Below are positions 32,814 to 42,656 of a DNA stretch of 64,000 nt, in pieces. The first letter of the stretch is position 1; every line of letters begins with the position of its first letter. The stretch is from Anaerobutyricum hallii. GTDB taxonomy: Bacteria; Bacillota; Clostridia; Lachnospirales; Lachnospiraceae. The translations under genes and the position numbers were made by a program. Below the pieces are notes generated by a model that was given only the letters and a program-made list of their open reading frames with translations, had not been told where the DNA came from and searched no databases. The DNA is taken from the NCBI RefSeq assembly GCF_900209925.1, contig NZ_LT907978.1, positions 2,513,001-2,577,000 on the forward strand. The letters run 5' to 3'.

Positions 32814-33266
32814 CTATATTATGTTAAAAAGATAAAATTGGATCAGACAACCTATACATTTCCCAAGTGCTGCCGCTTTTACCATATATGGAAATCCTTT
32901 TCTTAATTTTACCCTGCGTGAAAAGATAGGAATAATATTTACCACTTCTGCCAATGCCCCGGCAAGACATCCTGCAAAAATCCCTGTAAATAAACTTGAC
33001 AGGTACATAATGCTGTATCCGGCCGCAGGAAAAATCCAGGAAAATACCGGTTGATACAGAGATAATAAATTAAATAAAAGGATTCCCATAGCCATACTAT
33101 TTTCATAGATCGGGATATGATCTGCTGTTTTTGTAATCCCGGCAAGCCTTGTTACGATTCCGATCAGACTGATGAAGGCAATAAAACCTCCTGCTACCGC
33201 AAACCCGGCACCAAAGGCAATCCAGCCTAAAAGAATCTTATTAATCACGACTGTTACCGGCGACAT
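32814..33266 (-). CDS. spoVAB: Stage V sporulation protein AB (3' end rewritten by the IS)
   Basis: This 150-residue, multi-helix membrane protein has SpoVAB-type sequence: GFAVAGGFIAFISLIGIVTRL, ENSMAMGILLF and GIFAGCLAGALAEVVNIIPIFSRR. It overlaps the end of spoVAA by 26 nt. The last three codons (NII) and the TAG stop are supplied by the left end of the inserted IS605-type element, so the original C-terminus is lost or trimmed by a few residues. Function in dipicolinate transport is probably kept because the change is at the extreme end. Confidence 0.88.
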   Translation of the reverse strand: MSPVTVVINKILLGWIAFGAGFAVAGGFIAFISLIGIVTRLAGITKTADHIPIYENSMAMGILLFNLLSLYQPVFSWIFPAAGYSIMYLSSLFTGIFAGCLAGALAEVVNIIPIFSRRVKLRKGFPYMVKAAALGKCIGCLIQFYLFNII

Positions 33267-33900
33267 CTAGTTCTTCCCCTTTCCTTGAAGCACCCAGTAA
33301 AAAAGTCTGGTTTACATCCTGCTCATAAAGCCGCATTTGCACTTGTATCGGCGTTGGCTCATTTGTAACTTTTTTTCCCGGAACATGATTGAAAAACAAA
33401 AAGACTCCCAATGCCAGTCCTATAGAATAGAACAATTCCACAAAAGTAGGACCGCCTGGTTTCTGGCCCACAAATGTTCTGTACAACTGTCCAAACACTT
33501 TTGCCATATCCACATCGTTGTTATATCCCATCACCGTAATTCCAGTTCCAAAAAAGCATGTGGCACCGATAAATAAAATTTTCGCTGTCTGTACCCATTT
33601 CTTATTCTCTGCATTTTTAGACTTATAATACACAACCATATCCAATTCTCCCACATTGCGAACTTCACCACATGGAATCTGCTCGGATATTTTTTCGATT
33701 ACTAACAAAATCGAAAGAAAAATCCGTCCTTCTTTTTCTTTGTTCTCATCAAACTCATACAAAATAATATTTCTAATCTCCTCTTCCTTCTTCTTATCCC
33801 CACAATAGACAGAAGCAATATCTCCAATATGAATCATTTCATGATCCACATAAGAACTTTGCTCCGCTTTTAAATAAATAATTGTTTTCTCCATACTCAT
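33241..33900 (-). CDS. spoVAA: Stage V sporulation protein AA
   Basis: This 219-residue protein has an N-terminal soluble region (IIYLKAEQSSYVDHEMIHIGDIASVYCGD, a SpoVAA mark) and two membrane helices (about residues 110-130 and 155-175). It is first of the spoVA genes, about 280 bp downstream of sigF and behind a terminator, so it has its own forespore promoter (sigma-G in Bacillus). An AT-rich stretch near 34035-34070 could hold it, but I cannot fix the site. Gap 33901-34121 also holds a partial M repeat (about 33950-33993). Confidence 0.9.
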   Translation of the reverse strand: MSMEKTIIYLKAEQSSYVDHEMIHIGDIASVYCGDKKKEEEIRNIILYEFDENKEKEGRIFLSILLVIEKISEQIPCGEVRNVGELDMVVYYKSKNAENKKWVQTAKILFIGATCFFGTGITVMGYNNDVDMAKVFGQLYRTFVGQKPGGPTFVELFYSIGLALGVFLFFNHVPGKKVTNEPTPIQVQMRLYEQDVNQTFLLGASRKGEELDVAGNSRD

Positions 33901-34121
33901 TTTTTCATGCTTATTTTTTCATCCTCATTTCGATATAAAGATGTCACTAAGTCAAACTCCTTATCGTGTAAACTGACCTTTTGATGCCAGATTGCTATGT
34001 GCTTTGCACTCTCGCAATCTTCAAAAACATTCATTATCCTATATTATACCAATCTTACGCATTTTCATTCCTCGCTCTGACCATATCTAAACAGAATTTA
34101 TTCCTTGTGGTATTCACAAAC

Positions 34122-34176
34122 AAAAAAGAATTTCAGATTGCAGCCACAATACAGCTATAATCTGAAATTCTTTTTC
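34122..34176 (-). terminator. Terminator after sigF
   Basis: AAAGAATTTCAGATT pairs with AATCTGAAATTCTTT, with T-runs on both outer sides. It lies directly after the sigF stop and separates spoIIA from spoVA transcription. Confidence 0.8.
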
Positions 34177-34181
34177 TCTGT

Positions 34182-34901
34182 TTAATTTAAGGAATGCATT
34201 CGTAATTTTTCTAATATCTTCTTTTCCATTCTTGATACTTGTACCTGAGATATCCCCATGATTCCGGCAATAACAGCCTGCGTCTGATTTTGAAAATACC
34301 GAAGTTCAATTAGTTTCCTTTCCTGTTCATTTAATTTCTGCAGTAGTTCCTGTATGTATATATTATCTACAGTCTGCTCAATTAAGTCCGACTGTTGTTC
34401 CAATTTATCTTCTAAATGAATTTCATCTCCTTCATTCTGGTAAATAACCTGATGAAGTGAACATATATCCTGACCGGATTCCATAGCCATAAGGATATCG
34501 GATTCATCCATATCTAAGGTTGCTGCGATTTCTTTTAATGTTGGTTCTCTATTATATAATTTTTCATAATGTTCTTTCTCTCTTTTTATTTTATAGGAAG
34601 CTTCTTTCAGACTTCTACTTACTTTTACAAGGCCATCGTCTCTTAAAAATCGTTTGATTTCTCCCATAATTAACGGAACAGCATATGTGGAAAACTTTAC
34701 TTTTCTCTCAAGATCAAAGTTGTCAATACATTTTAATAGACCAATACTTCCAATCTGAAACAAATCTTCTTTATCATACCCTCGCCCCTGAAAACGTTTT
34801 ACTACACTCCATATCAATCCTGTATTTTCTTCTACTAATATTTCCTGTGCCTTTTTATTTCCTTCTTTTGCCTGCCTGATCAATTCACAGGTCCTCTCCA
34901 C
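34182..34901 (-). CDS. sigF: RNA polymerase sporulation sigma factor F
   Basis: This 239-residue sigma-70 family protein is the first forespore sigma. Region 2 (GYDKEDLFQIGSIGLLKCIDNFDLERKVKFSTYAV) is followed by region 3 and region 4 with the helix-turn-helix QTQAVIAGIMGISQVQVSRMEKKIL. It is the third gene of the spoIIA operon, overlapping spoIIAB by 17 nt. Activity is held by SpoIIAB and released by dephosphorylated SpoIIAA. Typical length. Confidence 0.95.
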   Translation of the reverse strand: MERTCELIRQAKEGNKKAQEILVEENTGLIWSVVKRFQGRGYDKEDLFQIGSIGLLKCIDNFDLERKVKFSTYAVPLIMGEIKRFLRDDGLVKVSRSLKEASYKIKREKEHYEKLYNREPTLKEIAATLDMDESDILMAMESGQDICSLHQVIYQNEGDEIHLEDKLEQQSDLIEQTVDNIYIQELLQKLNEQERKLIELRYFQNQTQAVIAGIMGISQVQVSRMEKKILEKLRMHSLN

Positions 34902-35346
34902 ACTCTTCCCCCTTTCCCATAGTTTTTATGAGTTTTACGCTTGTCCCCTTCCCCGGTTCACTTTTTACGGTTATCTCATCTGAGAAAGCTTCCATAAATG
35001 TAAATCCCATACCGGAGCGTTCTTGTGTATGTAACGTTGTATACAATGGCTGCATTGATTTTTTCACATCTTTGATTCCTACACCATAATCTGTGATGAT
35101 CACTGTAATTTTTCTATTTTCCCGTTTAAAATACGCCTCAATATCTCCACCAGTCTCCGGATATGCGTGAATAATAGCATTGGTAACTGCTTCAGAAACT
35201 GCTGTTTTAAAATCTGAGATTTCTTCTAGTGTCGGGTCTAAGATGGATACAAAAACTGCTGCCGTTGTCCGGACAATTCTTTCATTTTCCGGATGATTTC
35301 GAAACACCATTTTTAAGCTGTTTCCTATTTCTCCTGCCTGTCTCAT
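34885..35346 (-). CDS. spoIIAB: Anti-sigma F factor / serine kinase SpoIIAB
   Basis: This 153-residue GHKL-type protein binds sigma F and phosphorylates SpoIIAA. ATP-binding boxes are visible: N in EAVTNAIIHAYP, D-x-G-x-G in TDYGVGIKDV and G-x-G in RSGMGFTFMEAF. It overlaps spoIIAA by 4 nt (ATGA). Confidence 0.95.
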   Translation of the reverse strand: MRQAGEIGNSLKMVFRNHPENERIVRTTAAVFVSILDPTLEEISDFKTAVSEAVTNAIIHAYPETGGDIEAYFKRENRKITVIITDYGVGIKDVKKSMQPLYTTLHTQERSGMGFTFMEAFSDEITVKSEPGKGTSVKLIKTMGKGEECGEDL

Positions 35347-35678
35347 TCGTATACCTCCTTTACTTCTTCAATCGTATCTAAAACGGTAACTACATTTTGT
35401 ATTCCGGACATTTCCAGCATCTTTCGAACAATTTCATTCCCGCCAAATAAATATACTTTTCCATTAATCGGATGAATCTGTCTCACCCTTCCAAGTATTA
35501 ATCCGATTCCTGAACTATCCATAAATGAGGTGTCCGAAAAATCAAAAATAATATCCCGGATAATAAAGTTCATAAAACTTCTCTCACATTCCTGCCTTAT
35601 TTGCTCCGCCTGACAATGATCAATTTCTTTTGGCAGACGAATGACCAGACATTGATTTTTTACATGACAACAATTCAT
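35343..35678 (-). CDS. spoIIAA: Anti-sigma F factor antagonist SpoIIAA
   Basis: This 111-residue STAS-domain protein has its phosphorylated Ser in FMDSSGIGLILGR. ATG 35678 is chosen: AGGGAGG precedes it and the length fits; the longer frame to 35789 adds 37 residues unlike the family. It is the first gene of the operon; the sigma-H promoter expected here was not located with confidence. Confidence 0.93.
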   Translation of the reverse strand: MNCCHVKNQCLVIRLPKEIDHCQAEQIRQECERSFMNFIIRDIIFDFSDTSFMDSSGIGLILGRVRQIHPINGKVYLFGGNEIVRKMLEMSGIQNVVTVLDTIEEVKEVYE

Positions 35679-35832
35679 TTTTACACTGCCTCCCTTTCTG
35701 ATACTGATTTGTTGCTTGTCACCTACAAAGGTTAAAGTCATCTCATATCTGAGATACTCTCCACTTATTAAAGTGGAACAAGCTTGCATCCGCTTTCTGA
35801 CCTTTTGGTCCTGGTACTATTCTATAAAAAAC

Positions 35833-35873
35833 AAAAAAATAAGTCCGACATATTCTGTCGAACTTATTTTTAT
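35833..35873 (-). terminator. Terminator after the TPR membrane protein gene
   Basis: AAATAAGT-CGACA pairs with TGTCG-ACTTATTT; on the minus strand a T-run (TTTTTTTGTTTTTT) follows. Confidence 0.8.
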
Positions 35874-35900
35874 TTATAATGTTTTTAAAAATAGCAATAA

Positions 35901-37448
35901 TTATTCGTTATCATCAGCAGTATCTGTACTAAAGTCCTCTTCTGTTGTACTCTTTGAACTGCTCTTCTTGGATTCAGAAGAATCTGTGCTGTCATCATCA
36001 CTGTCTGACTTTGAATCAGAAGACTTCGTACTGCCACCCTTTGCTTTAGCTGCCGCTTCTTTTGCAGAATTAATTACCATATCAAGACCAAGATTTGCTG
36101 CCTTACGAATCAGATCACTATCTCCGGAATTATTAATAATATCATAGAAATATTCCTTTGCCTTATCTGTATTCTTATTTAAGTTCTTATAGCACATCGC
36201 AATATGATACTCCGTATTGTAGCTCTTATCATACTTATAAGACTGTTCAAGGTCATCTAATGCATCCTGATATTTATATGCATCAAAAGAAGCCTTTCCA
36301 CTGTTATATAACTGTGTTGCCGCATTCTGGAATGCCTTATCTTTCATGGATGTATATAAATTCTTAGCTGTAGATGATGGTAAAGAGTCTTTATCTACTT
36401 TTAAAAGATGTTTTGCACATTCTACATAGTTACCGCTTGAGTATGCCTGGCTTGCCTTTAAGATGCTGTCATACATACTGTCTTCACCTTTAGAACCTTC
36501 GTAAACTTTAAGACGCTTTGTAAGCTTCTTATTCTTCTTCTGAAGACTCTTCTTGTCATCCTTTAATGTATTGATCTCTGCATCTTTTTTATTGGTTGTC
36601 TGGCTATATTCCTTCTTCAAGTTGTTATAGTCAACACTTACACTTGCCTTAACGCTTGGAATAACAAGTACAAACATGGCAACAACACCGATTGCAAGAC
36701 CAATTAACATATAAACAAACTGTTTCCATGTTTCTTTATTCGGATCTTCATAATGATCTACCGGACGAACATTTTTAAGATTCTCATTATCTGGCTTTAA
36801 AGCATCGGCAGGAATCTTCTCTGCCACTGTTTCCGGATTCTCTCCGATTTCTTTTAAATAACGACGAGCTGTCGTATTATATCTGTCAATCGCAAGGGCA
36901 TTATTTAAATCTGCCTGTGCAGAAGCATTATCACCTGCACGCATATGAAGTAAGGCAAATAATAAATGTGCATTCACGAAGTTCGGAGTGACACTAAGTA
37001 CCTTCTTTACCTGAATCATCGCAAGATCATCACTTCCCTGCTTTGCATAAGAAAGTGCTGCATTATACTTCTTAGCTGTTTCATTAATCTCTTCAAATAC
37101 TGCCGGATGCTCTTCCATCTGTTTGATATAAAGATTCGCGATGTTCTCTTCTACGGAAGAAAGCTTCGCACTGACTTTCCATTGGATATATGCCTTGCCG
37201 CCTTCACCCATCTCATTATAAACAAGACCGAGAAGATTTCTTGCATTCTTATGAGACTTATTATAAGTAAGAGCCTTCTTTAAATATATCTCCGCTCCAC
37301 TTAAATCATGCATCTGCGCCTTTTCAAGACCGATGTTATAATAATAATCTGCAGTATTTAACGCTTTCGCTATGTGTTTATTGTCAAAGCCGCAGGCATT
37401 ACAGTATCTTCCCACACCAACTGGCCGACCACATTTAATACACTTCAT
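35901..37448 (-). CDS. Zinc-ribbon, TPR-repeat membrane protein
   Basis: This 515-residue protein has a short zinc ribbon at the N-terminus (CIKCG...CNACG, residues 3-19), TPR repeats (about 30-210), one membrane helix (about 242-266), a charged coiled coil (about 275-315), more TPR-like repeats (about 320-450) and a low-complexity Ser/Asp/Lys tail. The topology suggests a cytoplasmic N-terminal half and an extracellular C-terminal half. It has no assigned function; the parts suggest a scaffold linking cytoplasm and envelope. Its start is 52 nt after the small 50-residue gene. Confidence 0.75.
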   Translation of the reverse strand: MKCIKCGRPVGVGRYCNACGFDNKHIAKALNTADYYYNIGLEKAQMHDLSGAEIYLKKALTYNKSHKNARNLLGLVYNEMGEGGKAYIQWKVSAKLSSVEENIANLYIKQMEEHPAVFEEINETAKKYNAALSYAKQGSDDLAMIQVKKVLSVTPNFVNAHLLFALLHMRAGDNASAQADLNNALAIDRYNTTARRYLKEIGENPETVAEKIPADALKPDNENLKNVRPVDHYEDPNKETWKQFVYMLIGLAIGVVAMFVLVIPSVKASVSVDYNNLKKEYSQTTNKKDAEINTLKDDKKSLQKKNKKLTKRLKVYEGSKGEDSMYDSILKASQAYSSGNYVECAKHLLKVDKDSLPSSTAKNLYTSMKDKAFQNAATQLYNSGKASFDAYKYQDALDDLEQSYKYDKSYNTEYHIAMCYKNLNKNTDKAKEYFYDIINNSGDSDLIRKAANLGLDMVINSAKEAAAKAKGGSTKSSDSKSDSDDDSTDSSESKKSSSKSTTEEDFSTDTADDNE

Positions 37449-37499
37449 TGAATTCCTCCTAGATCAGACTGTTGTTTCTTTTATTTCTATCAGATGAGC

Positions 37500-37652
37500 T
37501 TACTTAGAAGCTTTCTTTCCTTCACGCTCTGATACCAGTTCTTCTACAAGATCAGTGATATCTTTAACGTCATCACTAAAAAGTTCATCTTCTCCAATCT
37601 CAACACCTACTGCCGGTTTAAACTTCTTTAATTCTAAATCAAAATCAAACAT
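37500..37652 (-). CDS. Small 50-residue acidic protein
   Basis: The frame encodes MFDFDLELKKFKPAVGVEIG plus 30 more residues, very acidic in the middle and Lys-rich at the end. The ribosome binding site GTGAGGAT is well placed, and it begins 15 nt after the folC stop, so it is likely the second gene of a folC operon. I do not recognise a family. Confidence 0.6.
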   Translation of the reverse strand: MFDFDLELKKFKPAVGVEIGEDELFSDDVKDITDLVEELVSEREGKKASK

Positions 37653-37667
37653 GATATATCCTCACTT

Positions 37668-38948
37668 TCAAAAAATTGTTGTCGCAAAATCTTTAATCTC
37701 TCCTGCCAAATACAGTGATCCGAGACATAAAAGATTCTCATATTCTCTATCCTTTAAAGCTGTCTCAAATGCTGTCTTTGCATTATCGTATTCGTATATC
37801 GGACACCCTGCTGTCTCTTCTTTAAAACACTGTTTTACTGCAGCAGTATCCGCTCCTCTTGCGCTGTCAATCTTTGTAATGTATATTCTCTTCCAGGGAA
37901 GCCTGCCTAGTACACGAATCATCTCAGAATAATCTTTATCTGAACAAACTGCAAATAATAAGAGCCACTCTTTATCAGAATCAGTCAAACTGTTATAAAT
38001 CTGATGAACCGCTCCCGGATTATGTGCCCCATCCACATAAACATTCTCTGCAATCTCTTCCATCCTTCCAGGCCAGTACATCTTTACAATTCCTTCTCTT
38101 ATCACATCCTGTGATACTTCCGGTAAAAGAACCTTTACGGCAAGTACCGCTAAGGCAGCATTCTGCACCTGATAGGAAGCATAACTTTTTATTTTCAAGT
38201 TGCTTATCTTATAATAACGGCTATTGATAGAAAAATCAATCGTATTCTCACATTTTTTTAAAATTGTAAGCTCTTGCGATTTCAGCCCATAAACAGGCGC
38301 ATTTTTTTCTTTCGCAGTTCTTTCGATCACTGAAAACGCACCATTTTCTTCATCAATTGCGACAACCGGAATCCCCTCTTTTATGATTCCTGCTTTTTCC
38401 GCTGCAATCTTCTCTATTGTATCGCCAAGAATCTCTGTGTGATCATAACTAATGGAAGTTATGACAGAAAGTACCGGATTTGAAAGAACGGTTGCATCCA
38501 GTCTTCCTCCAAGTCCTGTCTCCAAAATACAATAATCTACTGATTTTTGTGAAAAAATAAGCATCCCCATAAAAAAAAGTATTTCAAAGAACGTAAGCGG
38601 CTGCAAACCTTTCTCCTCGCCCTTCACCATATAGTCTTTTACGCTGCACCAGGCTTTGATCAGCTCTTCATCGGAACATTCTTTAAAATTAATACGAAAT
38701 CTTTCATTAATTTTTATCAAATGAGGCGAAGTAAATAATGCAGTCGTATACCCTGCCTGCCGTAAAATCGAATCAATATACGCACTGACGGAGCCCTTAC
38801 CATTTGTCCCTGCAATATGAATCACCCGGAGATTCCTTTCCGGGTGATTCGCCAGTTCAAGATAAGCGGAAAGATTAGACAGGCTTGCTTTTGCACCGAA
38901 CTTCGGAATCTCGTTGAGTTCCCGTTCCATTTCGCTGTATGTCATCAT
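37668..38948 (-). CDS. folC: Folylpolyglutamate synthase / dihydrofolate synthase
   Basis: This 426-residue Mur-ligase-fold enzyme adds glutamate to folates. The P-loop is in HIAGTNGKGSVSAYI (about residues 44-58), with LFTSPHLIKINERF and the Mur-ligase block DYCILETGLGGRLDATVL. The C-terminal domain has YVDGAHNPGA. Located 23 nt after valS and probably co-transcribed with it. Start is one of two adjacent ATGs; 38948 taken. Confidence 0.93.
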   Translation of the reverse strand: MMTYSEMERELNEIPKFGAKASLSNLSAYLELANHPERNLRVIHIAGTNGKGSVSAYIDSILRQAGYTTALFTSPHLIKINERFRINFKECSDEELIKAWCSVKDYMVKGEEKGLQPLTFFEILFFMGMLIFSQKSVDYCILETGLGGRLDATVLSNPVLSVITSISYDHTEILGDTIEKIAAEKAGIIKEGIPVVAIDEENGAFSVIERTAKEKNAPVYGLKSQELTILKKCENTIDFSINSRYYKISNLKIKSYASYQVQNAALAVLAVKVLLPEVSQDVIREGIVKMYWPGRMEEIAENVYVDGAHNPGAVHQIYNSLTDSDKEWLLLFAVCSDKDYSEMIRVLGRLPWKRIYITKIDSARGADTAAVKQCFKEETAGCPIYEYDNAKTAFETALKDREYENLLCLGSLYLAGEIKDFATTIF

Positions 38949-38971
38949 TCCTAAATCCTTCTTATCGCTAT

Positions 38972-41614
38972 TTATTTCTTAAGCTGAGAAAGACGTTCCG
39001 CAACCTGCGCTGCCATTGCAGTATACTTCTCTAACTTTTCTTTTTCTGCCTCTACCTTTGCTGCCGGTGCTTTGCTTACAAATTTTTCATTAGAAAGCAT
39101 TCCCTTTGCACGCTTAATTTCTCCTTCGAGACGGCCTGCTTCTTTTTCAAGACGGGCAATTTCTTTTTCAACATCAACAAGTTCTGCAAATGGCATATAA
39201 ATAACTGCATCAGGGATTACTGTAGATACTGCATCTTCTGCAATGCCTGCTTTATCTGCCTGTACATGAACTTCACTCGCATATCCAAGTGTTGCAAAAA
39301 ATACTTTAGAATCCTCAAATACTCTGCGAACTTCTTCTTTTTCAGATACTACATAGACACTTGCTTTCTTGCTCGGTGGTACATTCATATCTGCGCGAAG
39401 ATTACGAATATTTCTTACAGCATTCTTAATCATCTCTACTTCATTTTCTTCAGCCTTGAAGTCAAACTCTTCTTCAAAAACAGGCCATTCAGAAACCATA
39501 ATGGACTCTTCTTCATCCTGAAGACTGCAGAAGATTTCTTCTGTGATAAAAGGCATATATGGATGTAACAACTTCAGAGAAATCGTTAACACTTTCTTTA
39601 ATGTAAAGAGTGCTGCTGCTTTTGTTGTATCTTCCTCATTATAGAGTCTTGGTTTTACCATCTCGATATACCAGTCACAGAACTCTTCCCAGATAAAGTC
39701 ATTTAACTTGGCAACAGCAACACCGAAATCGTATTTTTCCATATTGTCTGTCACTTCTTTTACAAGAGAATTCGCTTTGGATAAAATCCATTTATCAGCC
39801 GGTGTCAGGTCCGCAAGAGATACGTTGCTTAAGTCCGCTTTTTCAATATTCATTAACATGAATCTGGAAGCATTCCATACTTTATTGGCAAAGTTTCTGC
39901 TTGCAATAATCTTCTTCTCTGAATAACGCATATCATTACCCGGAGCATTACCTGTTACTAATGTAAGACGAAGTGCATCGGCGCCGTACTGCTCAATGAT
40001 CTCTAATGGGTCGATACCATTCCCAAGAGACTTACTCATCTTACGGCCCTGTTCATCACGAACCAGACCATGAATAAGTACATCACTAAATGGACATTTG
40101 CCTGTCTGTTCATATCCTGAGAATACCATACGGATTACCCAGAAGAAAATGATATCGTATCCTGTTACAAGAACATTTGTAGGATAGAAATAATCAAGAT
40201 CTTCTGTCTTTTCCGGCCAGCCTAATGTGGAAAATGGCCATAAAGCAGAACTAAACCATGTATCTAATGTATCCTCATCCTGTGTAAAATGAGTACATCC
40301 ACACTTTGGACATACGGATGGCATTTCTTTTGCTACAACAATCTCTCCACATTCGTCACAGTAATATGCAGGAATTCTGTGTCCCCACCATAACTGTCTT
40401 GAAATACACCAGTCACGAATATTCTCTAACCAGTGCAGATACGTACGGTCAAAATGGCCCGGTACAAAACGAAGATCTCCGTTCTTTACTGCTTCGATCG
40501 CAGGCTTTGCCATCTCGCTCATCTTTACAAACCACTGTTTTTTCACCATTGGTTCCACTGTAGTATGACAGCGGTCATGAGTTCCTACGTTATGTTCATG
40601 CGCTTCAATACGTACAAGATATCCTTCTTCTTCTAACTCTTTTACGATAGCCTTTCTTGCCTCGTAACGATCCATTCCTGCGAACTTTCCACCATTTTCG
40701 TTAATTGTTCCATCATCATTTAAAATATTGATTTCTTCTAAGTTGTGACGCTTTCCAACTTCAAAGTCGTTAGGATCATGTGCTGGTGTGATTTTTACTG
40801 CACCTGTACCAAATTCTTTATCTACATAGGAATCCGCAACGATCGGAATCTCTTTATTTACGATTGGAAGAAGTACCATCTTTCCAACTAAATCTTTATA
40901 TCTCTCATCATCTGGATGTACAGCGATCGCAGTATCTCCAAGCATTGTCTCCGGACGGGTTGTTGCGATCTCAATACATTTATCTGTTCCAACGATTGGA
41001 TAGTTAATATGCCAGAAATGTCCTGCCTGATCCTCGTATTCTACCTCTGCATCAGAAATAGATGTCTGACATACCGGACACCAGTTGATAATTCTTGAGC
41101 CCTGATAAATATATCCCTTTTCGTAAAGGCGGATAAATACTTCCTGTACTGCTTTAGAACAGCCTTCATCCATTGTAAAACGTTCTCTGTCCCAATCAGC
41201 GGAAGAACCAAGCTTCTTTAACTGGCTGACAATACGTCCGCCGTACTCTTCTTTCCACTCCCAGGTACGCTTTAAGAATCCTTCACGTCCAAGTTCTTCT
41301 TTATCAATGCCTTCTTCTTTTAATTTGTTTGTAACCTTTACCTCGGTTGCGATACTTGCATGGTCTGTTCCTGGCTGCCATAAAGCATTATATCCCTGCA
41401 TTCTCTTAAATCGAATGAGAATATCCTGCAGTGTATTATCTAACGCATGCCCCATATGCAGCTGTCCTGTAATATTTGGCGGCGGCATTACAATTGTAAA
41501 TGGTTTCTTGCTGCGATCTACTTCTGCATGGAAATACTTCTTATCCATCCATTTTTTATAAAGTCTGTCCTCAATCTCTGATGGATTGTAGGTTTTGTTC
41601 ATTTCTGTTGCCAT
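38972..41614 (-). CDS. valS: Valyl-tRNA synthetase
   Basis: This 880-residue class I synthetase charges tRNA-Val. HIGH-type motif in [16 protein letters not shown] (about residues 44-59), editing domain with [24 protein letters not shown] in [14 protein letters not shown] (about 520), a zinc-like CDECG...CPKCGC, and the C-terminal coiled-coil arm (about 810-880). The AGGAGG ribosome binding site precedes the ATG. No T-box leader seen in the 160-bp gap upstream. Confidence 0.96.
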   Translation of the reverse strand: MATEMNKTYNPSEIEDRLYKKWMDKKYFHAEVDRSKKPFTIVMPPPNITGQLHMGHALDNTLQDILIRFKRMQGYNALWQPGTDHASIATEVKVTNKLKEEGIDKEELGREGFLKRTWEWKEEYGGRIVSQLKKLGSSADWDRERFTMDEGCSKAVQEVFIRLYEKGYIYQGSRIINWCPVCQTSISDAEVEYEDQAGHFWHINYPIVGTDKCIEIATTRPETMLGDTAIAVHPDDERYKDLVGKMVLLPIVNKEIPIVADSYVDKEFGTGAVKITPAHDPNDFEVGKRHNLEEINILNDDGTINENGGKFAGMDRYEARKAIVKELEEEGYLVRIEAHEHNVGTHDRCHTTVEPMVKKQWFVKMSEMAKPAIEAVKNGDLRFVPGHFDRTYLHWLENIRDWCISRQLWWGHRIPAYYCDECGEIVVAKEMPSVCPKCGCTHFTQDEDTLDTWFSSALWPFSTLGWPEKTEDLDYFYPTNVLVTGYDIIFFWVIRMVFSGYEQTGKCPFSDVLIHGLVRDEQGRKMSKSLGNGIDPLEIIEQYGADALRLTLVTGNAPGNDMRYSEKKIIASRNFANKVWNASRFMLMNIEKADLSNVSLADLTPADKWILSKANSLVKEVTDNMEKYDFGVAVAKLNDFIWEEFCDWYIEMVKPRLYNEEDTTKAAALFTLKKVLTISLKLLHPYMPFITEEIFCSLQDEEESIMVSEWPVFEEEFDFKAEENEVEMIKNAVRNIRNLRADMNVPPSKKASVYVVSEKEEVRRVFEDSKVFFATLGYASEVHVQADKAGIAEDAVSTVIPDAVIYMPFAELVDVEKEIARLEKEAGRLEGEIKRAKGMLSNEKFVSKAPAAKVEAEKEKLEKYTAMAAQVAERLSQLKK

Positions 41615-41773
41615 GTTGTGGTTTCCTCCTAGTTTTTATCATATATGCCAGGTATTTCTTATTGGTCTATCCCTATAAATCTCCTGACATTCTAACTCTG
41701 ATGTTATGTCGTAAATAACGTACCAGCTACCATAGTATAACTTATTTGCGCATTTGTCACTAATATTTTTTAT

Positions 41774-42604
41774 TTAAATTTCTATTTCTTTGCGAAAATC
41801 GCTCTGCAGGCTTCGAATCAGACGCTTTTTCTTTATTTTAGCCTCTTCTTCTTTTCCATTTTCATTTAAAAATACTATTTTTTTATATATTTCCGATACT
41901 GCATTATATTGAAAATCTTCCTGATATTCTGCAAACTTTTCCTCAAATGCATCAAGTAGCATATCGGAATCCTCAAATTCCTTCAATTCTTCTCCTGCTG
42001 CTTCGATTCCTTCTAACAATGCCGTAATCGCATAATAATAAAAAAGAGATTTCTCCTCACCTAAATGCTGATATGCCTTGATAAAAGCAATCTTTGCATT
42101 CTGAAAACGAAAAAGCTTTGATTCCGCGATTCCAATATTGTGATAGATCCGTCCAATCTCATTTTTTTCCATGTCTTCTTCCGCAAGAGCTGCCTGATAA
42201 CTTTCCAGCGCTCTTGCCGATCTGCCCGATCTTACAAGCAGGTCGCCCATCCATTTTTTCTGCCGGTAAACCGGAGCATTCATAAGGCTTCGATACTCAT
42301 CTAAAATATCTCTTATCTCATCTTCATTAAAATAATGCCCTTCTCGAAATAATGCAGAAAAGTATTTCATCTGGTCCTTTTCCGGATCTGTCAGACGAAT
42401 CAGCTGCTTATATAACTTTTCCAGCCCCAGTTCATCCCTGAGATATATGAGCAGATCCTCTCCGGGAAGTGTATGGATATAGCAGATCATATGTCTTTTT
42501 AAATAATAACAAAGTTCCTCATAGGAAAAAATCTGTATTCCGGTATCTTCAAAATAATATCCTTTTTTTCCAATCTTACCAATACAGATAAGTGACTCTC
42601 TCAT
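41774..42604 (-). CDS. TPR-like protein of the DUF5716/DUF5717-type locus
   Basis: This 276-residue soluble protein has TPR-like helices at about residues 110-190 (GDLLVRSGRSARALESYQAA, IYHNIGIAESKLFRFQNAKIAF). No catalytic motif is seen. It is the third gene in a tight same-strand set with the ASKHA-type protein (52 bp upstream) and the 1166-residue protein, hence probably a partner of both. Function unknown. Confidence 0.65.
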   Translation of the reverse strand: MRESLICIGKIGKKGYYFEDTGIQIFSYEELCYYLKRHMICYIHTLPGEDLLIYLRDELGLEKLYKQLIRLTDPEKDQMKYFSALFREGHYFNEDEIRDILDEYRSLMNAPVYRQKKWMGDLLVRSGRSARALESYQAALAEEDMEKNEIGRIYHNIGIAESKLFRFQNAKIAFIKAYQHLGEEKSLFYYYAITALLEGIEAAGEELKEFEDSDMLLDAFEEKFAEYQEDFQYNAVSEIYKKIVFLNENGKEEEAKIKKKRLIRSLQSDFRKEIEI

Positions 42605-42656
42605 CTTCCTTACCTCTTTCCCTCCGTAATGATCTTTTATTACGAAATTAACTTAA

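Larger units (their letters stand above)
31041..32826 (-). mobile_element. IS200/IS605-type element, copy 2 (complete), inside the spoVA operon
   Basis: The element of about 1786 bp runs from the left end near 32826 (border shared with copy 1) through broken tnpA and intact tnpB to the right-end hairpin CCACCACTT/AAGTGGGG and terminal GCATGTCA at 31041 (minus strand). Like all IS605 members it has no terminal inverted repeats and makes no target duplication. It separates spoVAB from spoVAC, in the operon's own direction. The exact right end is inferred from related elements, because copy 1 lacks it. Confidence 0.88.

Noticed and set aside
35679-35789. Longer SpoIIAA reading with 37 extra N-terminal residues
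   Set aside because: No ribosome binding site and no family match; ATG 35678 has AGGGAGG and gives the usual length.
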